A model generated the notes under the pieces. That model did no database searches, was not told the DNA's origin, and was given only the letters and a program-made list of their open reading frames with translations. Made by a program: the position numbers and the translations under genes. A stretch of DNA of 9,347 nt from an uncultured bacterium (GTDB lineage Bacteria; Actinomycetota; Coriobacteriia; Coriobacteriales; Coriobacteriaceae): positions 1 to 9,347 of the forward strand of contig CAJMSV010000069.1 in the NCBI GenBank assembly GCA_905216175.1, in the 5' to 3' direction. Position 1 is the stretch's first letter, and the number at the start of each line of letters is the position of its first letter. Shown here piece after piece: positions 1 to 5,514 of the stretch.

Positions 1-1
1 G

Positions 2-193
2 TTAAAACCCGCGGGTGCTAGGCGGCACCTCAAAGAGATCGGCGCCGAGCTCGGCGGCGATGGCCTGAGCTACGACTGCTGTGTGGCCCTGTGCCGAGGT
101 GTAGGCCACGAGGACGTTGCCGTCTGCAGCGGGCACTGCGGCGGGCTCGTCCTCGACAACCGACTGGTCCTCGGCGGCGGCCTGGTTGGCCAG
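2..193 (-). pseudogene. Flavodoxin fragment lacking both ends
   Basis: Reading the minus strand from 193 down to a TAA at 2-4 gives 63 codons. The middle matches the start of a flavodoxin domain: an N-V-L-V-A-Y first beta strand, a T-S-A-Q-G-H-T FMN phosphate loop, then an A-I-A-A-E-L-G-A-D-L-F-E-V helix and strand. The Ala/Glu/Asp-rich stretch before it resembles the linker that follows a lipoprotein signal in secreted flavodoxins. There is no start codon with a ribosome binding site: a TAA at 194-196 lies directly before the open stretch and no signal peptide is present. The frame stops about 35 residues into the domain, whereas a flavodoxin needs about 140 or more. The fragment starts 14 bases after the aldo/keto reductase stop, so it was probably the second gene of that operon. 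The family call is fairly sure. The pseudogene call assumes that the sequence outside the window does not rescue it by a frameshift. Confidence 0.6.
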
Positions 194-207
194 TTATCGT
201 CTGAGCG

Positions 208-1056
208 CTACTCCTGCGCGTCGAAATCGGGGCGTATGGCCAGGTAGCCCGCGAGCGCTTCCTCAGTGGCGGTGTAGTAGGTCATGGTCCCGTCGAGCTT
301 GGCAATCTCAGCCATCTCGTCTTCGGCGAGGGAGAAGTCGAAGATGTTTGCGTTGTCGGCGATGTGGGCGGGGTTCTTGGAGCCGGGGATGATGGAGGTA
401 CCCATCTGCACGTGCCAGCGCAGGATCACCTGGGCCGGGGTCTTGCCGTACTTCTCGGCGAGAGTGACGAAGACGGGCTCCTCCAGAAGACCTTTGTCGC
501 CGTGGCCGAGCGGGTACCACGCCTCGATCACCGTGCCGTACGGCGCGAGGTAGGCGCGCAGGTCGCGCTGGGCGTGATAGGGGTGGCACTCAACGGTCAC
601 GAGCTGCGGCTTGATGTCGGCGACCTCGATGACCTCGGCGATCTTGTCTTGCGGAAAGTTGGAGAGGCCGAGGGCGCGCACCTTGCCCGCGCGGTACGCC
701 TCCTCCATCGTGCGCCACGCGGCCAGATAGTCGCCTACCGGCTGGTGCAGGATGAGCATGTCGACGTAGTCGAGCCCCAGGCGCTGGAGCGTGGCGTCCA
801 CCGCCGACATGCCCGCGTCGTAGACGCTCGGCCAAAGCTTGGTGGAGACGAAGATCTTGTCGCGCGCGATGCCGCTCTTGGCGATGGCACGGCCTACGGC
901 GCGCTCGTTCATGTAGGCGTTGGCGGTGTCGATGTGCTCGTAGCCAGCCGCGAGCGCGGCGGTTGCGGCCGCCTCGGCCTCGGTCGGGGTCATGAGGAAG
1001 GTGCCCAAACCTTCGATGGGCATCTCTACGTCGTTGTTGAGCTTCAGATACTCCAT
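208..1056 (-). CDS. Aldo/keto reductase
   Basis: This is a complete 282-residue cytosolic NAD(P)H-dependent oxidoreductase of the aldo/keto reductase superfamily, which reduces aldehydes and ketones to alcohols. The length is normal for short bacterial members. The catalytic tetrad is visible as Asp43 and Tyr48 (in D-T-A-N-A-Y), Lys73 (S-T-K-L-W) and His104 (I-L-H-Q-P). G-L-S-N-F at 130-134 and I-I-P-G-S-K-N-P near 222-229 are the usual cofactor-side segments. The second has Gly225 where many relatives have the Lys of I-P-K-S, so cofactor preference cannot be read from sequence. The ATG at 1056 is chosen because AAGGAGGAG lies a few bases upstream. The gene is divergent from a LysR regulator, its likely controller, and is followed by a flavodoxin remnant. 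The natural substrate is unknown. Confidence 0.93.
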   Translation of the reverse strand: MEYLKLNNDVEMPIEGLGTFLMTPTEAEAAATAALAAGYEHIDTANAYMNERAVGRAIAKSGIARDKIFVSTKLWPSVYDAGMSAVDATLQRLGLDYVDMLILHQPVGDYLAAWRTMEEAYRAGKVRALGLSNFPQDKIAEVIEVADIKPQLVTVECHPYHAQRDLRAYLAPYGTVIEAWYPLGHGDKGLLEEPVFVTLAEKYGKTPAQVILRWHVQMGTSIIPGSKNPAHIADNANIFDFSLAEDEMAEIAKLDGTMTYYTATEEALAGYLAIRPDFDAQE

Positions 1057-1081
1057 GGTCTCCTCCTTAATGGTGACTCTT

Positions 1082-1109
1082 CGAATACAAGGCTACGAAT
1101 ACAAGGCTA
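1082..1109. repeat. Perfect 14-bp tandem duplication upstream of the reductase
   Basis: The unit CGAATACAAGGCTA occurs twice in direct succession (1082-1095 and 1096-1109), followed by CG, the start of a third unit. It lies 26-53 bases upstream of the reductase start codon, in the LysR-reductase intergenic region, so it falls in the reductase promoter or leader. It may be a pair of regulator half-sites or a simple slippage duplication. The sequence alone does not decide. Confidence 0.8.
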
Positions 1110-1151
1110 CGGCGTTTACTGACGTGCGAGAAGTTCACGTTGGAATGATGG

Positions 1152-1170
1152 ATATAACCATGGGGTATAT
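1152..1170. promoter_or_regulatory. Candidate LysR-type dyad between divergent genes
   Basis: The 143-base intergenic region between the reductase and LysR starts must hold both promoters. The clearest dyad is ATATA-N9-TATAT at 1152-1170, with an inner CC/GG pair, giving interrupted symmetry with T-N11-A spacing typical of LysR-family sites. It lies 30-48 bases upstream of the LysR start, a normal place for an autoregulatory site. TATATA at 1166-1171 or CATAAT at 1177-1182 could be a -10 element, but I see no well-spaced -35 element. This is a weak call. Confidence 0.3.
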
Positions 1171-1199
1171 ACGGCACATAATGCGTGACAGGAGGATCG

Positions 1200-2099
1200 A
1201 TGTACAACCCACAGCTTGACACTTTCATCCGCGTGGCGGAGGCGGGCAGCTTCTCCAAGGCGGCACAAGAGTCCTTCATCACGCCCACGGCCGTCATCAA
1301 GCAGATGAACCTGCTGGAGTCGCGGCTAGGCCTTACGCTGTTCCACCGATCGCATCAGGGGCTTTCGCTTACGCGAGCAGGCAGGTCGCTGCTCGCCGAC
1401 GCCCGCCATATCGTGCAGTACTCTCAAGAATCAATCGCACGCGCCCGCGTCGCCGAGCGTGGAGAGAAGCGCATCATCCGCGTGGGAGTGTCGCTCATGA
1501 CGCCCAGCACGCCGCTCACGAAGCTGTGGCCGAAGGTGAAGGAACGTTGCCCTGGCATGAGCCTTCAGGTAGTCACGTTTGAAAACACACCCTCGGCGGC
1601 GCGCGGTTTGGCGAACCTCGGGCAAGACATGGATATCGTGGTGGGGATTTTCGACGATGCCTTTCTTAAAGAGCGCGGGTGCCTGGGCCTCGAGCTTTCG
1701 CGCGAGCCGCTCTGGTGCGCCGTTCCCGTCGACAGCGAACTCGCCAAACGCGACATCGTCACATTCGACGACCTCCACAATCACAGTCTTATGCTTATAC
1801 GCCGGGGCTGGAACGCCGAAATCGACCGCGTGCGCGACGAGATACTCTTGCATCATCCTCAAATCGCGCTCGTAGACTTCCCGCAATATCGGGTGGAGGT
1901 GTTCAATCGCGGCGCGAACGAGGACCTCGCGCTTGCGACGCTGCCGTTGTGGGCCAACGTCCACCCCATGCTCAAAACCGTCCCTACCGATTGGGACTGT
2001 CTCGTGTCTTACGGGCTGCTTCATTCGCTGCAGCCCGCAGACCATGTGTGGGAGTTCCTCGATGCGGTGTCTGTCGTGCTCGAGGCAAAGCATCGATAG
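1200..2099 (+). CDS. LysR-family transcriptional regulator
   Basis: This is a complete 299-residue LysR-type regulator, the usual length. Residues 1-60 form the winged helix-turn-helix: L-D-T-F-I-R-V-A-E-A-G-S-F-S-K-A-A is the classic first part, and L-E-S-R-L-G-L-T-L-F-H-R followed by L-T-R-A-G is the recognition and wing part. A linker helix covers about 60-90. The effector-binding domain runs from about residue 92 (I-I-R-V-G-V-S) to the end. The ATG at 1200 is chosen because AGGAGG at 1190-1195 sits 4 bases upstream. A longer reading from the GTG at 1185 would bury that site. The gene is divergent from the aldo/keto reductase, the standard arrangement of a LysR regulator with its target. 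The effector is unknown. After the stop, the same frame stays open for 43 more codons (see the next entry). Confidence 0.93.
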   Translation: MYNPQLDTFIRVAEAGSFSKAAQESFITPTAVIKQMNLLESRLGLTLFHRSHQGLSLTRAGRSLLADARHIVQYSQESIARARVAERGEKRIIRVGVSLMTPSTPLTKLWPKVKERCPGMSLQVVTFENTPSAARGLANLGQDMDIVVGIFDDAFLKERGCLGLELSREPLWCAVPVDSELAKRDIVTFDDLHNHSLMLIRRGWNAEIDRVRDEILLHHPQIALVDFPQYRVEVFNRGANEDLALATLPLWANVHPMLKTVPTDWDCLVSYGLLHSLQPADHVWEFLDAVSVVLEAKHR

Positions 2100-2231
2100 G
2101 CAATCGCGAGCAGATGCACTTATGCCTATGGGGACAACGGGAACTGGCTTCTGAACTCGCGTTTCGATACCGTCGAGTACCGCCTGATGCTGTTTCGGCG
2201 TCGCCATAGAGCAAAGCCATCAGCGAAATAA
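2100..2231 (+). pseudogene. Possible 3' remnant of an older gene
   Basis: Directly after the LysR TAG, the same frame is open for 43 codons to a TAA at 2229-2231, just 10 bases before a strong terminator. From about 2130 the codons look genuinely coding: third positions are mostly G or C, with residues such as W-L-L-N-S-R-F-D-T-V-E-Y-R-L-M-L-F, then a basic tail R-R-R-H-R-A-K. I do not recognise the family and see no start codon with a ribosome binding site. The stretch may be the last codons of a gene whose 5' part was replaced, with its own terminator kept. It could also be LysR sequence beyond a newer stop codon, or chance. The LysR is already of normal length without it. Confidence 0.35.
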
Positions 2232-2241
2232 CGGGAATAAC

Positions 2242-2277
2242 AGCCTCCGAACCTTCTAGTTCGGAGGCTTTCTTTTT
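2242..2277 (+). terminator. Rho-independent terminator
   Basis: AGCCTCCGAAC at 2242-2252 pairs perfectly with GTTCGGAGGCT at 2259-2269 across a 6-base loop, giving an 11-bp stem. The T-rich run TTCTTTTT follows at 2270-2277. The T-run is on the plus strand only, so it ends transcription coming from LysR and shields the convergent MerR gene. Confidence 0.92.
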
Positions 2278-2330
2278 GCATGTCTGCCTAAAACGACTCC
2301 TTGCCAAAGCCCCTTGAGCATCGGGCGGCA

Positions 2331-2771
2331 TTATTGAGTGTGGGCGTTATCGTAGGTATCTTTGATTTCTTCCGGCAAATTGTCGGGAATCAACGCCTTC
2401 ACTCTATCCTCGTTTCCATCTAGGATCGCCTGCTCGTAGTACCAGCATTTGAACTTCAACATGTCCAGCGCGCGGTTCATCTTCGCGATCTCCGACTCCA
2501 TGTGGGCCTTCCGCTCCTCGAACATGGCCTTGCGCTTGGGATATGTCGATGGGCCCTCCGCACACCATTCCATGAACAGTCGGATGTCCTTAATCTCCAT
2601 CCCAGCCTTCTTTAAGCATTCGATGACCCGAAGCGCCTCGAGTTCTGTATCGCCGAATCGGCGAATGCCCGACGCCCGCTCCAATCCCGGGAACAGCCCC
2701 TGCTTGTCGTAATACCGCAGCGTGGAAACGGGCAGACCGAACATCTCCGCTACCTGTCCGATTGTGTACAT
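2331..2771 (-). CDS. MerR-family regulator, AdhR/NmlR-like
   Basis: This is a complete 146-residue regulator. Residues 1-40 form the MerR winged helix-turn-helix (Y-T-I-G-Q-V-A-E-M-F-G-L then S-T-L-R-Y-Y-D-K-Q-G-L and the wing with G-I-R-R-F). Residues about 45-70 hold the second helix pair and about 78-114 a charged dimerisation coiled coil. The C-terminal tail is short and has no metal-binding loop. Cysteines are at 52, 70 and 109. Cys52, in E-C-L-K-K-A-G, falls where aldehyde-responsive AdhR-type regulators keep their sensing cysteine; I aligned this from memory. The ATG at 2771 is chosen for GGAGG 4 bases upstream; the TTG at 2786 has no such site. The gene is divergent from the enzyme operon starting at 2992, with a MerR-type promoter between. 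It probably activates that operon and represses itself. Confidence 0.92.
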   Translation of the reverse strand: MYTIGQVAEMFGLPVSTLRYYDKQGLFPGLERASGIRRFGDTELEALRVIECLKKAGMEIKDIRLFMEWCAEGPSTYPKRKAMFEERKAHMESEIAKMNRALDMLKFKCWYYEQAILDGNEDRVKALIPDNLPEEIKDTYDNAHTQ

Positions 2772-2802
2772 GGCCCCTCCGGACAAATCTCGAATTTACT
2801 CC

Positions 2803-2833
2803 TTGACCTAAAGTCAGCTTTAGGTATTACCTT
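2803..2833 (+). promoter_or_regulatory. MerR-type promoter with operator in a 19-bp spacer
   Basis: TTGACC at 2803-2808 is a good -35 element. TACCTT at 2828-2833 is a plausible -10 at an extended spacing of 19 bp. TATTAC at 2825-2830, with a 16-bp spacer, is the alternative. The spacer region contains the perfect inverted repeat ACCTAAAG-TCAG-CTTTAGGT (2807-2814 and 2819-2826 over a 4-base centre). An operator dyad inside an over-long spacer is the hallmark of promoters that MerR-family proteins activate by untwisting DNA. The direction points to the enzyme operon, and the MerR gene starts 32 bases to the left. Confidence 0.8.
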
Positions 2834-2845
2834 CATTCTCGTCAA
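2817..2845 (-). promoter_or_regulatory. Possible divergent MerR gene promoter
   Basis: On the minus strand, TTGACG (2840-2845) and TAAAGC (2817-2822) are 17 bp apart. The -35 is good and the -10 is weak. The -10 lies inside the right arm of the operator, so bound MerR would also block its own transcription. This is inferred only from spacing and motif match. Confidence 0.35.
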
Positions 2846-2954
2846 TATAAATTGGGAGCGCAAGGGGTGTTCCGTAATCGCCGGTCATCCCGCTCTTGAG
2901 CAGGCGCGACGAATGGGCACAGGAGTCTAGGCACGGCTTAGCTGGACGGAAGCA

Positions 2955-2984
2955 GTTTTGCACTCAAAACCATCGACAGGAGGA
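2955..2984 (+). promoter_or_regulatory. Leader hairpin and ribosome binding site that set the start at 2992
   Basis: GTTTTG (2955-2960) pairs with CAAAAC (2965-2970) across the 4-base loop CACT. AGGAGGA follows at 2978-2984, 7 bases before the ATG at 2992. The operon leader from the promoter to this start is about 150 bases and holds no other gene. The ribosome binding site is strong and fixes the start codon. A role for the hairpin is only a possibility. Confidence 0.5.
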
Positions 2985-2991
2985 ATCGAAC

Positions 2992-3756
2992 ATGACGATT
3001 AAGCAGACGGCGGGCAGAGATGCCCTGGGGGATTTTGCCCCCAAATTTGCACAGCTCAATGACGATGTGCTGTTCGGCGAGGTATGGAGTCGAGAAGACG
3101 GGCTTTCCCTTCGAGATCGCAGCATAGTGACGGTGGTTGCCCTAATGGCGCAGGGCCTGACGGACTCTTCGTTCCAATATCATCTGATGTCTGCAAAGAA
3201 CAACGGCGTGACCAGGGCGGAGATAGCGGAAATCCTTACGCACGCGGCGTTTTACGCAGGCTGGCCCAAGGCATGGGCGGCCTTTCGCATGGCGAAGGAG
3301 GTCTGGGCGGATAGCGATGCCGCCGACGCAAGAACCAAGCATCAAAACGAGATGGCCTTTCCCATCGGTGCCCCCAACGACGCATTTGCGAAGTACTTTA
3401 TCGGGCAAAGCTACCTCGCGCCCCTTTCCACCGAGCAGGTCGGCATTTACAGCGTTACGTTCGAGCCAGGCTGCCGCAACAACTGGCACACCCATCACGC
3501 CAAAAGCGGCGGCGGGCAGATTCTCGTCTGCGTGGCTGGCCGAGGGTTTTACCAGGAATGGGGCAAACCGGCACAGGAGCTGTGCCCCGGCGATGTAGTA
3601 AATATTCCCGCAGGCGTAAAGCACTGGCACGGTGCGGCGCCCGACAGCTGGTTCTCCCATCTCGCGGTGGAGGTTCCGGGCGAGGAGGCCTCCAACGAGT
3701 GGTTGGAGCCCGTGGACGACGAGCAGTACCTTAAAGCGACTGACAAGGAGGTTTAG
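2992..3756 (+). CDS. Carboxymuconolactone decarboxylase-cupin fusion protein
   Basis: This is a 254-residue cytosolic protein with two domains. Residues about 15-105 form an all-helical carboxymuconolactone decarboxylase/AhpD-type domain (L-S-L-R-D-R-S-I-V-T-V then H-A-A-F-Y-A-G-W-P). This domain has no cysteine, so it lacks the redox C-x-x-C of AhpD. Residues about 130-235 form a cupin barrel with likely metal ligands His166 and His168 (W-H-T-H-H), Gln176 (G-G-G-Q) and His211 or His213 (P-A-G-V-K-H-W-H). The H, H, Q, H set resembles the manganese cupins described as bacterial hydroxynitrile lyases, but the physiological reaction is not established. The ATG at 2992 has AGGAGGA 7 bases upstream; reading back to the TTG at 2896 has no such support. 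This is the first gene of the MerR-controlled operon; the hydrolase start follows its stop by 2 bases. Confidence 0.9.
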   Translation: MTIKQTAGRDALGDFAPKFAQLNDDVLFGEVWSREDGLSLRDRSIVTVVALMAQGLTDSSFQYHLMSAKNNGVTRAEIAEILTHAAFYAGWPKAWAAFRMAKEVWADSDAADARTKHQNEMAFPIGAPNDAFAKYFIGQSYLAPLSTEQVGIYSVTFEPGCRNNWHTHHAKSGGGQILVCVAGRGFYQEWGKPAQELCPGDVVNIPAGVKHWHGAAPDSWFSHLAVEVPGEEASNEWLEPVDDEQYLKATDKEV

Positions 3757-3758
3757 GT

Positions 3759-4730
3759 ATGGAACAGTTGAATCTGACGCAGGAATGGGACAAAGTATTC
3801 CCCAAAAGCGACAAGGTTGAGCACAGCAAGGCAACCTTCCGCAACCGATACGGCATCACGCTGGCTGCCGACGTGTACGTGCCTAAGAACGCGGAAGGCA
3901 AGCTGCCCGCCATCGCCGTCAGCGGCCCTTTTGGCGCGGTGAAGGAGCAGTCCTCCGGTTTGTACGCGCAGAAAATGGCGGAGCTGGGCTTTTTTGCAAT
4001 TGCCTTTGACCCGTCCTATACCGGCGAGAGCGGCGGCACGCCCCGCTATGTAGCATCGCCGGACATCAACACCGAGGACTTCTGCGCAGCGGTTGATTTC
4101 CTCTCTGTGCAGGAGTATGTTGATCCGGTGCACATCGGTATCATCGGTATCTGCGGTTGGGGCGGCATGGCGATCATCGCCGCAGCCATTGACACCCGTA
4201 TCAAAGCTACCGCGGCTATGACCATGTACGACATGACCCGTGTGACCGCCAACGGCTATTTTGACGCCGAGGATTCCGAGCAGGCGCGCTTTGAAAAGCG
4301 GAAAGCGCTGAATGAGCAGCGCACCGAGGACTATAAAAACGGCAGCTATGCGCTGGCGGGCGGCGTGGTCGATCCGCTACCGGAGGATGCGCCGCAGTTT
4401 GTAGCGGACTATTACGCCTACTACAAAACTCCGCGAGGCTATCATCCCCGCAGCCTGATCTCCAACTGTGGCTTGAATGCGTCGTCTTCGCTGTCATTTT
4501 TGAATATGCCGATTTTGCAATACAGCAGCGAAATCCGCTCTGCTGTGTTGCTGGTGCATGGCGAGAAGGCGCACTCCCGCTATTTCAGCGAAGCCGCGTA
4601 CGGCAAGCTGACGGGGGACAACAAGGAATTGCTCATTATCCCTGGTGCCAGCCACACCGACCTTTACGATCAGATGGACATCATTCCGTTTGGAAAGCTG
4701 AAGGCATTCTTTGAGGAATATCTGAAATAA
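3759..4730 (+). CDS. Alpha/beta hydrolase with cysteine nucleophile
   Basis: This is a complete 323-residue cytosolic alpha/beta hydrolase of the dienelactone hydrolase/YcjY-like type. The nucleophile elbow reads G-I-C-G-W-G-G at 130-136, so Cys132 takes the usual serine place. His299 in G-A-S-H-T-D-L-Y-D is the catalytic histidine. The oxyanion-side strand has V-S-G-P-F-G near 54-59 and F-D-P-S-Y-T-G-E-S-G-G near 83-93. The acid is probably carried by the strand ending V-H-G-E-K-A-H-S-R near 266-274. No signal peptide is seen. AAGGAGG at 3745-3751 lies inside the end of the preceding gene and 7 bases before this ATG, so the two genes are translated together. Several stretches use more A/T-ending codons than the topoisomerase genes. 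The substrate is unknown; the operon suggests an ester, lactone or thioester from carbonyl compounds. Confidence 0.9.
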   Translation: MEQLNLTQEWDKVFPKSDKVEHSKATFRNRYGITLAADVYVPKNAEGKLPAIAVSGPFGAVKEQSSGLYAQKMAELGFFAIAFDPSYTGESGGTPRYVASPDINTEDFCAAVDFLSVQEYVDPVHIGIIGICGWGGMAIIAAAIDTRIKATAAMTMYDMTRVTANGYFDAEDSEQARFEKRKALNEQRTEDYKNGSYALAGGVVDPLPEDAPQFVADYYAYYKTPRGYHPRSLISNCGLNASSSLSFLNMPILQYSSEIRSAVLLVHGEKAHSRYFSEAAYGKLTGDNKELLIIPGASHTDLYDQMDIIPFGKLKAFFEEYLK

Positions 4731-4837
4731 GGCGTGCCTTGATTCAATACCAAGTTTCCAGCGACGATTCTTCTAAAGAGTGGGAGTAGCTGAAACGAGG
4801 CGATTGATTAACTCCATTCGTTTTGGCTACAAGAAAA

Positions 4838-4867
4838 CATGCCGTGCGCCTGCGGCATGAAGGAGGG
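4838..4867 (+). promoter_or_regulatory. Hairpin touching the ribosome binding site of the flavin reductase
   Basis: The 145 bases between the hydrolase and the flavin reductase contain no gene. CATGCCG (4838-4844) pairs perfectly with CGGCATG (4853-4859) over an 8-base loop, and AAGGAGGG begins at the next base (4860-4867), 8 bases before the ATG at 4876. No T-run follows, so it is not a terminator. It may control translation or stabilise a processed mRNA end. TTGATT near 4805 could be the -35 of an internal promoter, but the -10 is poor. Confidence 0.5.
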
Positions 4868-4875
4868 AGATTTCT

Positions 4876-5406
4876 ATGAATATCGTTGTATTGAGTGGTA
4901 GCCCGCGCAAGGGTGCCAATACCGACACCATGGTCGAGGCGTTTGCCGAGACCGCGCGTGAGGGCGGCAATACGGTCGAGGTCGTTCGCGTTGCCAGCAA
5001 GAAGATCGCTGGTTGCCTGGGGTGTCAGTATTGCTTCGCCCACGAGGGCACCTGTGTGCAGAAGGACGACATGGCCGACGTGATCGAGTCACTGAAAGAC
5101 GCCGATATGGTTGTCTTCGCTTCGCCTATCTACTGGTTTGATATCACTGCGCAGGAGAAGGCCGCCATCGACCGCCTGTACGCCTTCGGTGCCACGGGAT
5201 TCCCGTTCACCAAGACGGCACTTTTGCTCGATAGTCACAGTGAGGGCGTCTATGATGCGGCGATCGCTATGTACAAGTCGGCCTGTGCGTACTGCAAGTG
5301 GGAGGACCAAGGCATTGTCACCATCAGCGGTATGACCGAGCGCGACAGCATGGTATCGTCGCCCAAGTTGGAAGAGGTGCGAGAGCTCGCTCGCAAGCTC
5401 GCCTAA
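4876..5406 (+). CDS. NAD(P)H-dependent FMN reductase with four-cysteine motif
   Basis: This is a complete 176-residue flavodoxin-fold protein of the NADPH-dependent FMN reductase family. The FMN phosphate loop is S-G-S-P-R-K-G-A-N-T at 7-16 and the flavin-ring segment is A-S-P-I-Y-W near 82-87. Cys47, Cys50, Cys53 and Cys60 form C-x2-C-x2-C-x6-C, close to the compact motif that holds the [4Fe-4S] cluster in iron-sulfur flavoproteins. Many relatives keep these cysteines, so a cluster is possible but not proven. It is cytosolic and probably moves electrons from NAD(P)H to a small electrophile or a partner protein. It is the third plus-strand gene behind the MerR promoter, but the 145-base gap leaves room for its own promoter. 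It converges with the ATPase gene; the gap of 108 bases between their stops holds only a weak stem. Confidence 0.92.
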   Translation: MNIVVLSGSPRKGANTDTMVEAFAETAREGGNTVEVVRVASKKIAGCLGCQYCFAHEGTCVQKDDMADVIESLKDADMVVFASPIYWFDITAQEKAAIDRLYAFGATGFPFTKTALLLDSHSEGVYDAAIAMYKSACAYCKWEDQGIVTISGMTERDSMVSSPKLEEVRELARKLA

Positions 5407-5416
5407 GGGCAAGAAG

Positions 5417-5436
5417 AACGCATGGCAACCAGCGTT
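5417..5436. other. Weak stem in the convergent gap
   Basis: AACGC-A-TGG and CCA-GCGTT pair with one bulged A over a CAA loop, just past the flavin reductase stop. Only ATTT follows, so it is a poor intrinsic terminator at best. The rest of the gap up to the ATPase stop at 5515 shows nothing clearer. Confidence 0.25.
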
Positions 5437-5514
5437 ATTTGAAGCACTTGCCGTCCTTGCCAGGTGAATCGTTGATTGCCGTGCGCCGTTGCCCTTGCGG
5501 ACAATCTTGGCGTG

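Noticed and set aside
7..16. Palindrome ACCCGCGGGT followed by TTTT on the minus strand as a terminator
   Set aside because: The palindrome has no room for a loop, and the T-run is only four bases at the window edge.
364..1122. Long plus-strand open frame of 252 codons opposite the aldo/keto reductase
   Set aside because: It is antisense to a gene with all catalytic residues and has low-complexity Val/Gly/Arg composition typical of a shadow frame in GC-rich DNA.
1431..2207. Minus-strand open frame of 258 codons opposite LysR
   Set aside because: It is a shadow of a clear LysR gene, with Arg/His-rich sequence and no recognisable domain.
2896..2991. N-terminal extension of the cupin fusion from a TTG at 2896
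   Set aside because: It has no ribosome binding site, the extra residues are not domain-like, and a strong AGGAGGA precedes the ATG at 2992.
3142..3834. Minus-strand open frame of 230 codons opposite the cupin fusion
   Set aside because: It is antisense to a gene with recognisable domains, and its own translation has no family features.
4838..4859. Hairpin as an intrinsic terminator of the hydrolase gene
   Set aside because: No T-run follows; the next bases are the ribosome binding site of the downstream gene.
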